Source of the DNA: an uncultured Bacteroidales bacterium
GTDB lineage: Bacteria > Bacteroidota > Bacteroidia > Bacteroidales > UBA932
Direction: 5' to 3'
Assembly (NCBI GenBank): GCA_905235675.1
Contig: CAJONC010000027.1
Coordinates: 1 to 64,000, forward strand
Length of the DNA stretch: 64,000 nt
Part shown: piece by piece, positions 55,140 through 64,000 of the stretch
Position numbering within the stretch: the first letter of the stretch is position 1
Layout of the letters: every line of letters begins with the position of its first letter
Translations under genes and position numbers: made by a program
The notes under the pieces: generated by a model
What the model saw: the letters and a program-made list of their open reading frames with translations, nothing else
Databases searched by the model: none
What the model was told of the DNA's origin: nothing

Positions 55140-55778
55140 TTAAACTGTTTTCTCCCTGCGTATACCCATATTATCGATATGTTCCAATAAGGTCTTTTCT
55201 TTCGATAAGGGTACGGTTATTTCAAACTTGCAACCTTCGGCAAAATCGCGCCCGGCCACTTCCAGCCCTTGCGACCTGAGATCCCCCATCACTGCAGGCA
55301 TAAGTTCGTAACTGAATTCAATCTGCCAGCATCTGGATGCGGTTTTTTCGATGATCTGCGCATTGTCGAGAGCGTCGGCAGTGGCGGATTTGTAGGCGCG
55401 GATAAGCCCTGGAACGCCCAGCAGGATGCCCCCGAAATAACGGACTACCACAACCAGTACATTCTGCAGGCCACGGGAATCTATCTGCCCCAGAATCGGG
55501 CGCCCGGCCGTCCCGGAGGGCTCTCCGTCGTCGTTGGCACGCCAGAAACCTTCCTTGTCCAGTACGGGGCCTTCGGGGCCGTCCTCAACCTTGACGATGC
55601 GGTAAGCATAACAATGGTGCCGCGCCGCATGATGCTCCTTCCGCAGGGCATCCACGATGGGTTTCACCTCCGCCTCGGACGAAACGGGAAATACATAAGC
55701 GATGAAGCGGCTTCCGCTGTCCTTGAAAAGACCCTCGCACGGAGCGGCGATTGTGCTGTATTTATCTTCCGTATGCAT
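55140..55778 (-). CDS. YigZ/IMPACT family protein
   Basis: A 212-residue protein with the UPF0029/IMPACT N-terminal domain (SRFIAYVFPVSSEAEVKPIVDALRKEHHAARHHCYAYR..., DDGEPSGTAGRPIL) and a YigZ-type C-terminal domain (SYELMPAVMGDLRSQG). Family members are translation-related proteins of uncertain role. Its start lies 2 bases after the DUF3857 gene, so it is the last gene of that run. Confidence 0.88.
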   Translation of the reverse strand: MHTEDKYSTIAAPCEGLFKDSGSRFIAYVFPVSSEAEVKPIVDALRKEHHAARHHCYAYRIVKVEDGPEGPVLDKEGFWRANDDGEPSGTAGRPILGQIDSRGLQNVLVVVVRYFGGILLGVPGLIRAYKSATADALDNAQIIEKTASRCWQIEFSYELMPAVMGDLRSQGLEVAGRDFAEGCKFEITVPLSKEKTLLEHIDNMGIRREKTV

Positions 55779-55780
55779 GC

Positions 55781-57649
55781 CTACTCTGTACTGAGTACGA
55801 ATTCGGCCGTATAAGCCTTGTTCACCTTCCGGGCAAAATCCCTGTATTCTCCATATCTCTCCTTGGGCTCTGCGAAAGGTTTTGCGGTAAAAGACTGCCG
55901 CACTTCCACCTTGCCGTTCTCTTCACGCACCTGCGACACAAAACATCCCCAGACACTGTCCAGCTCTATATCCTCAGGAAGGCTTTCCACCCTGCATCCT
56001 TCGGGGATGGAAATCTCGTAAATATCCACAATCTCGAAGGACGCCCTGCGTAACATGGGATTGATACGCTCGTTGCGCTGAAAATCAAGGCCCTTGCGCA
56101 TCGGATTCAGAGGCACAAACATGCGACGGCCGCTTTGGCTGGCATATTTGCCGCATTCCATGGTAAAGACCAGGTCGGCCCTGGGGCAGTACCCTCTCCC
56201 GTCCTTTGCGTATCCGTCTTCATTGATGTCAATGGACACCAGCTGCACATTCTCGGGATGCAACGACCAGCCTCCGGTAAGAATCCTTTTGCGCGTGTCC
56301 GGCTTCAGCTCCGAAAAAGACACATAGGAAACGGCATCATCCAGAACATGGGTTTCACTGGCACGGATAGCAGCAGATCCGTCGCGGGAAAGCTTCACTT
56401 CCGCCCTGCTTACAGTTTTGTCAAGCGAATCAGGATATGATCCGACCCTGACCTTGCGTCCTCCTTCCGGCCCTATGAGTATCACCTCATGACCTGCGAC
56501 GTCATCGTGACGGAAGCCAAGGGGGATCGAAGGGTTGGTACATTCTACAAAAAGTGTATCTCCGTTCTCCGGCAGAGGGACTGCCAGCATCGCATGATTA
56601 AGCTGTCCGGCTGCTGGCAGCTCCGGCAGAAGATCGCAGGTATCGGTTCCCAGCACAAAGTATTCCGATGCCACACCGGCTTCGCGAAGCAGCGCCTGCA
56701 TATAGTTGGAGAGGGCCTTGCAGTCGCCGAAGCCTGTTTTGGCGACCTGCGACGCATTCATGGGCTTATATCCTCCTATGCCGAGCTGGATGCTCGTATA
56801 ACGGGTTTTGCTGCGCAGGAATGCATACAGGGCCTGCACTTTTTCGAAGGTCGTGCCGCATCCGACTGTCAGCCGCGCCACGGACTGTCTGTCCTCCCGG
56901 CTAAGATCATCGGTACCAGTTTGGAGGCTGTAGAGCCAGCGGCCATATTCGTTCCAGTTTGCCTGACATCCTTTGACGCCTCCATAAACGAAATCCTCCG
57001 GCATGGAATACAACTCAGGGAGTACTCCCGTGAGGGGCGCCATCATATGCTCATATACAAACGGGCCTATCCGTCCGCAGCTCCACACATATATGTCCTT
57101 CCCTTTTACAGCTTCCTCTTTCTGCATGGACAGGGCCTCGGCATGGTACAGCACCTTTGTTCCGGCAGGGACTTCAAGCTTGAAGGAAGCCTGCTCAAGA
57201 ACGGTTTTCTCTTCCAAAAGAGGGTGGAACACGGGGAAATCCAGAATTCCGTCCCTGTAGTTTACCGTATAGTCATAAGTAACCACAAAAGGGAATTTTT
57301 TGTCAGGGGAATATCCTGTGAGATAACTGTCCGAAGCGAGTCCTGACGAAAGCGACATCATCTGCAAGTCTTTCTTTGAAACCTTGATTCGCTTTCCTCC
57401 TTCCGGAACCACTTCCCCGCTGAAAGAAGCCAGAGACATGAAGGAATCGGTAAATACCACAAAGTCGGCGGCGTCCATGCCATCTTCGTTAAGGACCTTA
57501 ACCACCTTGTGAACCCTGCGCGTTCCGCTCGTGGCGGAATTCATGGTGAATTGCTCAGAGTGCTCAAGTATAACCGCGTTTACCTTCACCTGGGCAAAGG
57601 CCCCGATGGAGGAAAGAAGGAATATGGTGGCAAGCAGTCGTTTTTTCAT
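55781..57649 (-). CDS. DUF3857/transglutaminase-like exported protein (catalytic residues present)
   Basis: A 622-residue exported protein starting MKKRLLATIFLLSSIGAFAQ. Residues about 50-230 are the DUF3857 beta domain. A transglutaminase-like core follows, with cysteine in FGDCKALSNYMQALL (about 307) and histidine in LNHAMLAVP (about 352). The third acidic residue may be in LFVECTNPS. The C-terminal part is strand-rich. Function is not established for the family. The start overlaps the upstream paralogue by 4 bases. Confidence 0.82.
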   Translation of the reverse strand: MKKRLLATIFLLSSIGAFAQVKVNAVILEHSEQFTMNSATSGTRRVHKVVKVLNEDGMDAADFVVFTDSFMSLASFSGEVVPEGGKRIKVSKKDLQMMSLSSGLASDSYLTGYSPDKKFPFVVTYDYTVNYRDGILDFPVFHPLLEEKTVLEQASFKLEVPAGTKVLYHAEALSMQKEEAVKGKDIYVWSCGRIGPFVYEHMMAPLTGVLPELYSMPEDFVYGGVKGCQANWNEYGRWLYSLQTGTDDLSREDRQSVARLTVGCGTTFEKVQALYAFLRSKTRYTSIQLGIGGYKPMNASQVAKTGFGDCKALSNYMQALLREAGVASEYFVLGTDTCDLLPELPAAGQLNHAMLAVPLPENGDTLFVECTNPSIPLGFRHDDVAGHEVILIGPEGGRKVRVGSYPDSLDKTVSRAEVKLSRDGSAAIRASETHVLDDAVSYVSFSELKPDTRKRILTGGWSLHPENVQLVSIDINEDGYAKDGRGYCPRADLVFTMECGKYASQSGRRMFVPLNPMRKGLDFQRNERINPMLRRASFEIVDIYEISIPEGCRVESLPEDIELDSVWGCFVSQVREENGKVEVRQSFTAKPFAEPKERYGEYRDFARKVNKAYTAEFVLSTE

Positions 57650-59622
57650 TTTTTCCGGAGTACTATCGTCGAATTGTAGAAAGCGCACATTTGCTCCCAA
57701 TAGCTGCGGAATTCAGGGTAATCATCCGCAATGATAAAGCTCTCTTTCATAGTGTAGATGTACGTCAGCACTACATTCGACGGACTGTAAGCCTGGCAAC
57801 GCAACATTGCCCTGCTGCCATCATTCCCATATGCAATCTGGGCATTCTTCGGAAGTTCCTCGATTACATAATCCTCAGGAATTGTCAAAATATAGTTGAA
57901 ACGTATTTCTTCGGCATATGCGAAATCGACCGGAGAATACCTCTCGGCATTTTTAAAATCATCGGCAGAATGGAAACTGTCGAAGAAAGGCTTGATGTAT
58001 ACAAGGTCGCCCGAAGTCGTGGCTTCCATGGAAAAATCGAATGTCACCGTTGCGTCCGGCGACCATTTATCTGCATTTTCCATATTAAAACCGTCAACCT
58101 CTATCCCCTCCTCCTTTTCAACGCCGGAAATAAAATCCTCCTTGTCAGAAAAAGAATTGTATCGGGATTTTACCGACCATGCCGCCTGGTTGTAGAAATT
58201 TATCTTATTCTTCCCTGTAATGGTGCCGTCGGAAGAGAATGATGCAACCGTATTTTGTTTGCGATTGTTTTGGACAAGGCCTTGCAAATCCACCCAGGTT
58301 CCCCGTTCATTGAAATCTATAACCCTGGCCCTTGAAACCAAACAGTACGAAGGCAGGACATTCAGATAGCCTTCATCGCATGAAAAATCGGCAAAATAGA
58401 CCTTGCCCGAAGGTGTGGTAACCCTGGTGAGCAGTCCGGAATAAGCATCAAGGGAGACATGAAAGTCCACGAGCAGTCCATCTGTCCTGTCGCGGAACAG
58501 CACCGGCTCCGCCTTGTATCCAAGCCCGTTCAGGGCACACGCCACGGCCGCATTCAAATCAGCGCTGTTGCCGACGCCTTCCTTTACTGCCTTGTTGACA
58601 TCCGGGAAGCGGGCCTCAATGTCATTGAAACGAATCTTGTTGCACACAACTGCACGCACGGCGGCAATAAGTTCTTCCTCTCCTGAAGTTCCTGCGGCAG
58701 CAGCCTCAATTTCCGAAGCGAAACGCAGTTTCCTGCCGAACTCTTTGAGCAGGCCTTCTTTTACATAGATTTCATCGACCTTTTCCCATGTCGTGCTATA
58801 ATCGCGGTAAAAGAAGCCCGGAATGTTTATGCTGCGCAGATCATAGTCTATGGCAAGCCTGAACTGGTCCGGATAAAAGCAATGGGATTCACGCTTGAAA
58901 GCAGGGATGTCCACAGCACGGAAACTGTCGGTAATCATATTCAGGTCAAGGGTCGATCCATTACGGAGTATTATAAGTTCCGAGTTCCTGGAGACAGAAC
59001 TCTCGCAAGCCAGAGAACCTCTCATAAGTTTATTGAACAGGAAATAATCCGCATAACTGACACTGTATTCGGCACAGTTCACGGGTATGCCTTCCTGCAG
59101 GAATTCAACACCGACATCATGATACCTCGCCGAACTGAATTCATACTGGACCTCTATTACGGAGCCCACCTTCACATCCGGAGCGGAGAAACTCACCTGG
59201 TTCAGGTTTTCGGTATATTTCTCGTCGAATATCAGCTTTTTGGACAGTTTTGATTCTGATACTTTGCCATCGGCACTGTTGTATGTACTCACCTTTACTC
59301 CGATGACTTTTTCGGAACGATCGGCAAGATATACAATCTTGATATCGGCACAATCCCTGCCGTTTTCTTTGAGGACCTTGTAACGCTTCCTCACGGTAAC
59401 CTTCCGTGTGATGTCAAGGTTGTTGTCAAACGACAATTTCACTTCCTTGCTTTTGTACAGCAGGATGGCAGCGGCTGAAGTGTCCGGAGCATATACCTTC
59501 AAATCCAGTTCGGCATCGGAAACAGACCCGAATTTTGGGTTGACAGATATGGTCTGGCCCTCCACGTGTGCGCCTGAAGCCAGCATCAGGCATATTGCAA
59601 TTATAATACTGAAACGATTCAT
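57646..59622 (-). CDS. DUF3857/transglutaminase-like exported protein (catalytic residues replaced)
   Basis: A 658-residue paralogue of the next gene, starting MNRFSIIIAICLMLASGAHVEG (signal peptide). The DUF3857 domain is followed by a transglutaminase-like core in which the cysteine position reads GNSADLN (Ser) and no matching histidine is visible. It is probably a non-enzymatic partner or a binding domain. Paralogues of this kind are common in Bacteroidetes. The ATG at 59622 sits 3 bases after a -7 box, and it leads the three-gene run. Confidence 0.82.
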   Translation of the reverse strand: MNRFSIIIAICLMLASGAHVEGQTISVNPKFGSVSDAELDLKVYAPDTSAAAILLYKSKEVKLSFDNNLDITRKVTVRKRYKVLKENGRDCADIKIVYLADRSEKVIGVKVSTYNSADGKVSESKLSKKLIFDEKYTENLNQVSFSAPDVKVGSVIEVQYEFSSARYHDVGVEFLQEGIPVNCAEYSVSYADYFLFNKLMRGSLACESSVSRNSELIILRNGSTLDLNMITDSFRAVDIPAFKRESHCFYPDQFRLAIDYDLRSINIPGFFYRDYSTTWEKVDEIYVKEGLLKEFGRKLRFASEIEAAAAGTSGEEELIAAVRAVVCNKIRFNDIEARFPDVNKAVKEGVGNSADLNAAVACALNGLGYKAEPVLFRDRTDGLLVDFHVSLDAYSGLLTRVTTPSGKVYFADFSCDEGYLNVLPSYCLVSRARVIDFNERGTWVDLQGLVQNNRKQNTVASFSSDGTITGKNKINFYNQAAWSVKSRYNSFSDKEDFISGVEKEEGIEVDGFNMENADKWSPDATVTFDFSMEATTSGDLVYIKPFFDSFHSADDFKNAERYSPVDFAYAEEIRFNYILTIPEDYVIEELPKNAQIAYGNDGSRAMLRCQAYSPSNVVLTYIYTMKESFIIADDYPEFRSYWEQMCAFYNSTIVLRKK

Positions 59623-59625
59623 AAC

Positions 59626-59633
59626 CAAAATTA
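59626..59633 (-). promoter_or_regulatory. Candidate -7 box of the DUF3857 operon
   Basis: The minus strand reads TAATTTTG, matching TAnnTTTG, 3 bases before the ATG at 59622. No -33 TTTG at the usual distance. Confidence 0.38.
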
Positions 59634-59680
59634 GCAAAAAATCTTGTATATTCGCACTATATTTTGAAATTAGTTGGAAG

Positions 59681-60274
59681 ATGACTTACCGTTACCGCGT
59701 CACACTGGAAGGAATCAAAGGTTTTTACAGGGTTTATCTCGTAAATGCCTCGAATACTCTGTACACACTTCACAAGCAACTCCGTTCCGATCTTGAATTC
59801 CCGCAGGATCAGCAGATTCTGTTCAAGGCCCTGGACGAAGCCGGCAATGTGGCAGGGCGTTTCGCCCTGATGCCCCTTCCGGGGAACAAGACGGTCGACG
59901 AGGTGTCCCTTGCCGACACGGTCAAGGCCGGCATAGTCAAATTCGTGTATTTCTACGACGTAGTTTCCAAAAAAAGCGTGAACGTCACTTTCGAGGGCGA
60001 AGTGCCCGGTTCCGACGTACAGCTTCCCGTCTGCGTAGAAACCAAGGGACCCCTTCCCATCGAATTCGAACACGGATACGTAGCCTTCGAAGACCTTCCC
60101 GACAACCGCAGGCGCCTTCCCGGCGAGAACGGCGGGGGCGGCATACTCTCGATGCTCGGGCTGGACGAGGATGACCTCGACGACGAGGACGATGAGGATG
60201 AGGATGAGGATGACGACGAAAACGAAGATGACTCCCCCGAAGAAGAGGAAGTCATCTACGATGAGAACGAGTAG
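59681..60274 (+). CDS. pRiA4b ORF-3/IS1096-passenger-like protein with an acidic tail
   Basis: A 197-residue soluble protein starting MTYRYRVTLEGIKGFYRVYL at the ATG preceded by a TTGGAAG segment. The first about 150 residues resemble the pRiA4b ORF-3-like fold (YRVTLEGIKGFYRV, TLHKQLRSDLEFPQDQQILF). The tail from about 155 is almost wholly Asp/Glu, coded by a GAT/GAC/GAA-rich repeat. The family has no assigned function. It is divergent from the DUF3857 run and ends 3 bases before the convergent DUF4249 gene. Confidence 0.7.
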   Translation: MTYRYRVTLEGIKGFYRVYLVNASNTLYTLHKQLRSDLEFPQDQQILFKALDEAGNVAGRFALMPLPGNKTVDEVSLADTVKAGIVKFVYFYDVVSKKSVNVTFEGEVPGSDVQLPVCVETKGPLPIEFEHGYVAFEDLPDNRRRLPGENGGGGILSMLGLDEDDLDDEDDEDEDEDDDENEDDSPEEEEVIYDENE

Positions 60275-60277
60275 GGT

Positions 60278-61381
60278 TTAATCCCACCCCTTCGGTTTCT
60301 CCAACAGATTGCCACCGGTCCTGCAATCAACGCACCTGTAGGGCACCCAGCGGTCCTCACTGTCGTAAGGGACAAATCCCCTGTCGTAATACTTTTTGTA
60401 GTCTTCTTCATCTATTCCTTCCACGACATATCTTGAGACCAGATCGTATGCAGGACTCACAAGATTGTCTTTTTGAATATAAACCACGGCACAGTTGCAA
60501 ACCGAGATATATCCTACGGCATAATCGGAAGGATCGTCAACGTTTAAGATATTGCCCACAATCTCGCCTGGGAGAGGCGACAGGAGGGACCCGCTGATTT
60601 CCGAACTCTTGTTAAGGGCGGTAAGATATCTGTATGCCCCTTCCGACAATGACCTGATTATCAACCTGAGACTTACCGAACGACTGATTTCATAATTAGA
60701 CAAAACGAATATAAGGATCTCGCCTTTAAAATCTGCCGGTAACAGGTCGGAAGAATAAACCCTACTGACACCGGGATGCTGCACATTCCAGCAAAACGAA
60801 TAGGGCCACCAGCCGCTTTCCCTTTTTATCACTTTTCCTGTAGCCGGGGAATATTCATACCCGGGAGCTTCAAGAAGCGACGAAACACTGATCAATCGCT
60901 CATATTCCCAGCGATAATACCCCGAAGATCCTCCTACGGAAAGATATATGTTTTTATCAGGAATATTATCCTCCACGCTCACCTCAACGTCCGGCAGCGG
61001 TTCCGGTTCCATCCAGGAAGATGCATAACGCAGCGTTTCGGATGACCCGGTCTCAATCTCCGTTACAAGCCTGTATTTCCGTTGGTCTGATGCACCGGTA
61101 AGGTCCACCGTAGCTATATTTGGCTTTTCAGACTTTTCCTGCCTGTAGATGACTCCCTGATCGTCTTCAACCCAAAAAGTGGCATTGACCTGATTCATTT
61201 CACTGAAATCGCCGAAAGACATAGCAATGACCCTGGTCGCCTTGAAACTGCTCACTCTTCCTATGAGTATGTCCCCTTCTATGGCATAGAGGGCGCCCCC
61301 GTTGTCAATATCCGGCTTGAAATCATATTCACAAGATGCGAACAGAAACAGAATGAACAAAAGTAAAGAATATCTTTTCAT
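60278..61381 (-). CDS. DUF4249 surface lipoprotein, partner of the TonB receptor
   Basis: A 367-residue lipoprotein (signal ending LFASC). It has the DUF4249 layout: a beta-rich N-terminal domain (GGALYAIEGDILIGRVSSF, VNATFWVEDDQGV), a central YRWEYERLISVSSLLEAPG region and a C-terminal cysteine pair in VDCRTGGN. DUF4249 genes are often next to TonB-dependent receptors and are thought to be their surface ligand-binding partners. It overlaps the receptor gene by one base (TGATG). Confidence 0.85.
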   Translation of the reverse strand: MKRYSLLLFILFLFASCEYDFKPDIDNGGALYAIEGDILIGRVSSFKATRVIAMSFGDFSEMNQVNATFWVEDDQGVIYRQEKSEKPNIATVDLTGASDQRKYRLVTEIETGSSETLRYASSWMEPEPLPDVEVSVEDNIPDKNIYLSVGGSSGYYRWEYERLISVSSLLEAPGYEYSPATGKVIKRESGWWPYSFCWNVQHPGVSRVYSSDLLPADFKGEILIFVLSNYEISRSVSLRLIIRSLSEGAYRYLTALNKSSEISGSLLSPLPGEIVGNILNVDDPSDYAVGYISVCNCAVVYIQKDNLVSPAYDLVSRYVVEGIDEEDYKKYYDRGFVPYDSEDRWVPYRCVDCRTGGNLLEKPKGWD

Positions 61382-64000
61382 CAGAACATAATGTTTAAAT
61401 TCACATACGGTATGGGAACCGCAAATATGCTGACAAGGTGGCCGTATGCACCGGCGAATCCACCTCTGGTATCGAAGTACACGGAATATGCATTGTGACG
61501 TCCTGTAACATTATAACAGCCAACAGTGAATGATGTGTGTGTCAAAGTTTTCAGATAATGGCTTGGTTCAATGTTGAAAGCGACGTCGACGCGGAAATAG
61601 TCCGGCACCCTGTACCCGTTCCTTTCGGTATACACCAGGCGGTACCCGCCCTCATAATTGGCATAGCCAAAAGGCAATGTGACAGGACGCCCTGTGCTGT
61701 AATTCACATTCAACGAGAAACTGTACCGCCTGGTCAGGGCATAGTTCCCCGCGAACTGGAATTCGTGAGGCTTATCGGAAGGGGAGCTGTACCATCTTCC
61801 ACCATTCACCAGCCATTGATTGCCGCTGATATCCCTAAGGAACGACCTTGACCAGGTATAGGATATCCACCCGTTCAACTTCCCGACACTTTTCTTTGCC
61901 ATCAATTCAACTCCATAGGCCTTCTGCCTGGTACGAACCACATCCTGATACAAATCAGCATTCATCAACAGTTCCGCCCCTGCAGCATAGTCATAATAAT
62001 TCCAGGCATCCTTATAGTATGCCTCCGCGCTCAAATCAAGCCTTCCGCCCGCGACGGTCCAATACGCTCCTGCCGAAGCCTGCCAGCCTCTCATAGGCAA
62101 AAAGTTTTCATCGCTCAAATGCCAGATATCCATTGGAGATATAGCTGCCGTATTGGTTATCAAGTGCAGGTATTGGACTGCCGTGCTTGCCCCTGCTTTG
62201 AATGACAGGGTAGGAACGGGAGAATATCTTCCGGACAGACGGAGTTCAGGAAAAACATGGAAGGAAGGTCCATTGAAAAAAGATGAAAGACGGATACAGG
62301 ATTCAAGTGAAAGGCTGTCCGAAGGAGTCCACGTATCTGAAAAATACAACGACGGCTGAAAAGCGTTGTCTCCCGGCAATTGCATCCGAATCACCCCCGA
62401 GTATTCGCCCCAGGGCTCACGCCGTCCGCCCCTTATATCGTATAAAAGCATCTCCGCCCCATATGCGGTTTTGTGCCTGTAGAAAATGTCCTGCTCCGCA
62501 TCTGCCCGCAGAAAATACTGCTGAAGGGATGTCCTGACACTGAAGCCGTCGAAGGATAAGCCCCTCTGTCGCATATCGCTTCCATAATGGTCCGCCCCGA
62601 CGGACAGCTCATAATTCAAACCTTCGCCCTTGTGATACCAGTGCAATGAGCCGTTTGCATTCCTGTATGAGAACAGGTTCAGGCTGTCCAACGAAAATTT
62701 ATCCGACGAATAGTATGCATAAGCCTTTATCGTATTGACAGAATCGACTTTATGCGCAATTCCGAGATTCACATCATAGAAGTTGGCGTTTCCACCGGAA
62801 AACTCACTGCCTTCGGGAATCATATCCAGCATCCAGTCGGAATATGTGGCGCGTCCCCCAAGTATGAAGCTCGTATTCTCCGAGCCCAGGGGTCCTTCCA
62901 GGCTCAGGCGGCTCGTAAGCAAGCCCAGGCCGACCGAACCTTTGAGCTTTTCGGTGTTTCCGTCCCTCGACTTTACGTCCAGCGCCGAAGACACCCTTCC
63001 CCCATATCTGGCCGGCAGGCTTGATTTATAAAGTTCCGCTTCGGAAATGATATCCGGGTTGAAAACCGAGTTGATGCCGAAGAAATGGGACGGATAAAAA
63101 ATTGTATTCCCATTGAATAGTATAAGATTCTGGCCGGAAGAGCCGCCACGGACATTGAACCCCGCGGAGGCCTCCCCTACAGACTGGACACCCGGCATGG
63201 CGAGCATGATTTTAAGGATATCCTTTTCGCCAAACACCGTAGGAACTTTTGACAGAAGGGCGGAACTGATTCTCTCGACACCGATTTCCGCCGACCTGTG
63301 CTGTACCATGCTCTCCGAAGAAACCACGGCTTCATCAAGCATCGTAGACCGGTCGTGAAGTGTCACATTCAGGCCTCCGTCCCCTAAAACCAACAGTTTG
63401 AGAGTCATGTCGATCTTATCGGAACGACTCAACTGCAGAGTCTGCTCCCCAAGACCCAGCGAAAGCGAGAACCTGCCATTTTCATCGGAACGGGTATATT
63501 TGCCCGAAGATTCATCCACAATCAGCACGTCCTTCAAGGCAGCGCCTTCGTCGTCGAATACATATCCGGTAAACTTTATTTCGGAGCCGTCGTCCGGCTT
63601 GCCGCCCTTTATGCCTATCTCATAGACTTTATTCTTGTACCTCGCATTCTGCAAACCGCTTTCAGTGTCATAGCTTATCTCGATATCCTCATCAAAATAG
63701 TCTGCCGGCAGGCGGGAAAAACCGTGTTTCCGCTCTTGAAAAACCACCGGCTTATCCTGCCCTGAGCCTGTGCCGTCGACAGGCCTCCATACAACGCATT
63801 TTGTCAAGAAGCGGCCATTATCACCGGACGGCTTTAACATGCGCCCGGCCTTTCGCTTGTTTATACGTGTCAATTTCCCGTTCTCCAAAAGCCACCAGCT
63901 TATATTGTACGAAAAATACTCCACATACTCTTCCTTGTAATTCGGGTCGTAGTATCCTATCTTTTTGCCGTTATGCGAGCCGGTATCGGAAGTGTAATAC
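61381..64000 (-). CDS. TonB-dependent receptor (5' end outside the window)
   Basis: An outer-membrane receptor open to the window edge; the in-frame GTG at 63924 is not the real start, since sense codons continue to 64000. The visible N-terminal part (about 150 residues) is a domain I do not recognise. A carboxypeptidase-like regulatory domain follows (KFTGYVFDDEGAALKDVLI, GRFSLSLGLG), then the plug (VFGEKDILKIMLAMPGVQSVGEASAGFNVRGG) and a beta-barrel ending NLNIMF. With the DUF4249 lipoprotein it probably takes up a scarce ligand; the ligand is unknown. Confidence 0.92.
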   Translation of the reverse strand, partial: YYTSDTGSHNGKKIGYYDPNYKEEYVEYFSYNISWWLLENGKLTRINKRKAGRMLKPSGDNGRFLTKCVVWRPVDGTGSGQDKPVVFQERKHGFSRLPADYFDEDIEISYDTESGLQNARYKNKVYEIGIKGGKPDDGSEIKFTGYVFDDEGAALKDVLIVDESSGKYTRSDENGRFSLSLGLGEQTLQLSRSDKIDMTLKLLVLGDGGLNVTLHDRSTMLDEAVVSSESMVQHRSAEIGVERISSALLSKVPTVFGEKDILKIMLAMPGVQSVGEASAGFNVRGGSSGQNLILFNGNTIFYPSHFFGINSVFNPDIISEAELYKSSLPARYGGRVSSALDVKSRDGNTEKLKGSVGLGLLTSRLSLEGPLGSENTSFILGGRATYSDWMLDMIPEGSEFSGGNANFYDVNLGIAHKVDSVNTIKAYAYYSSDKFSLDSLNLFSYRNANGSLHWYHKGEGLNYELSVGADHYGSDMRQRGLSFDGFSVRTSLQQYFLRADAEQDIFYRHKTAYGAEMLLYDIRGGRREPWGEYSGVIRMQLPGDNAFQPSLYFSDTWTPSDSLSLESCIRLSSFFNGPSFHVFPELRLSGRYSPVPTLSFKAGASTAVQYLHLITNTAAISPMDIWHLSDENFLPMRGWQASAGAYWTVAGGRLDLSAEAYYKDAWNYYDYAAGAELLMNADLYQDVVRTRQKAYGVELMAKKSVGKLNGWISYTWSRSFLRDISGNQWLVNGGRWYSSPSDKPHEFQFAGNYALTRRYSFSLNVNYSTGRPVTLPFGYANYEGGYRLVYTERNGYRVPDYFRVDVAFNIEPSHYLKTLTHTSFTVGCYNVTGRHNAYSVYFDTRGGFAGAYGHLVSIFAVPIPYVNLNIMF

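Noticed and set aside
60180..60270. GAT/GAG microsatellite-like repeat
   Set aside because: It codes the acidic tail of the 59681-60274 protein and needs no separate explanation.

Overview
The window looks like a chromosomal segment of a gut-type Bacteroidales bacterium (Rikenellaceae/Alistipes-like is my guess). The evidence is the gene families: fimbrillin (Mfa-like) lipoproteins, a TonB-dependent receptor with a DUF4249 lipoprotein, DUF3857 and DUF4783 proteins, the lysine-type SerA and a BACON/M64 peptidase. The promoters agree: several carry the Bacteroidetes -33 TTTG and -7 TAnnTTTG boxes. I see no rRNA, tRNA, CRISPR array, integrase or transposase.

Layout. 1-140: the last codons of a LuxR-type regulator and its terminator. 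296-8165 (minus): a leucine/branched-chain amino-acid cluster transcribed pheC-like, leuA, leuC, leuD, leuB, ilvE, then rmuC. 8546-10022 (plus): a type IV AbiE toxin-antitoxin pair, followed by a cluster of TTTGGCCAAA palindromes. 10248-20447: an accessory island flanked by perfect 71-bp direct repeats of the lrp 3' end. It holds three fimbrillin-type lipoproteins (one fused to BspA-like leucine-rich repeats, a BACON domain and an M64 metallopeptidase), a five-repeat surface lipoprotein, a putative regulator, a membrane-anchored Ser/Thr kinase, a small lipoprotein and an outer-membrane protein. 20452-23051: lrp divergent from metX-hom (methionine branch). 23097-24818: a secreted tandem alpha/beta hydrolase.

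24819-35733 (minus): housekeeping and envelope genes (xseA, der with a split reading frame, prs, engB, an NtrY-like histidine kinase, rlmH) and a ROK kinase/gmhA/MFS sugar cluster. 35784-36209 (plus): a small DUF4783 protein. 36225-42699 (minus): dnaX, lptB, an NtrC-family response regulator without a DNA-binding domain, cmk, ispH and efp. 42738-44066 (plus): a secreted hypothetical protein and an O-methyltransferase, then a 95-bp inverted-repeat element. 44188-54357 (minus): serC, serA, DUF1015, recQ, dnaG, metG and an SGNH hydrolase. 54423-55070: an AT-rich orphan lipoprotein. 55140-59622 (minus): yigZ and two DUF3857 proteins. 59681-60274 (plus): an acidic-tailed protein. 60278-64000 (minus): a DUF4249/TonB-receptor pair running off the window.

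Most genes sit in tightly packed same-strand runs with TGATG or ATGA overlaps, so translational coupling is probably common. The least ordinary parts are the repeat-bounded fimbrillin/peptidase/kinase island, the DNA-binding-free NtrC-type regulator separated from its likely NtrY partner, the lipoprotein PheC-like enzyme in the leucine operon, and -7 boxes lying only a few bases from start codons in many genes.
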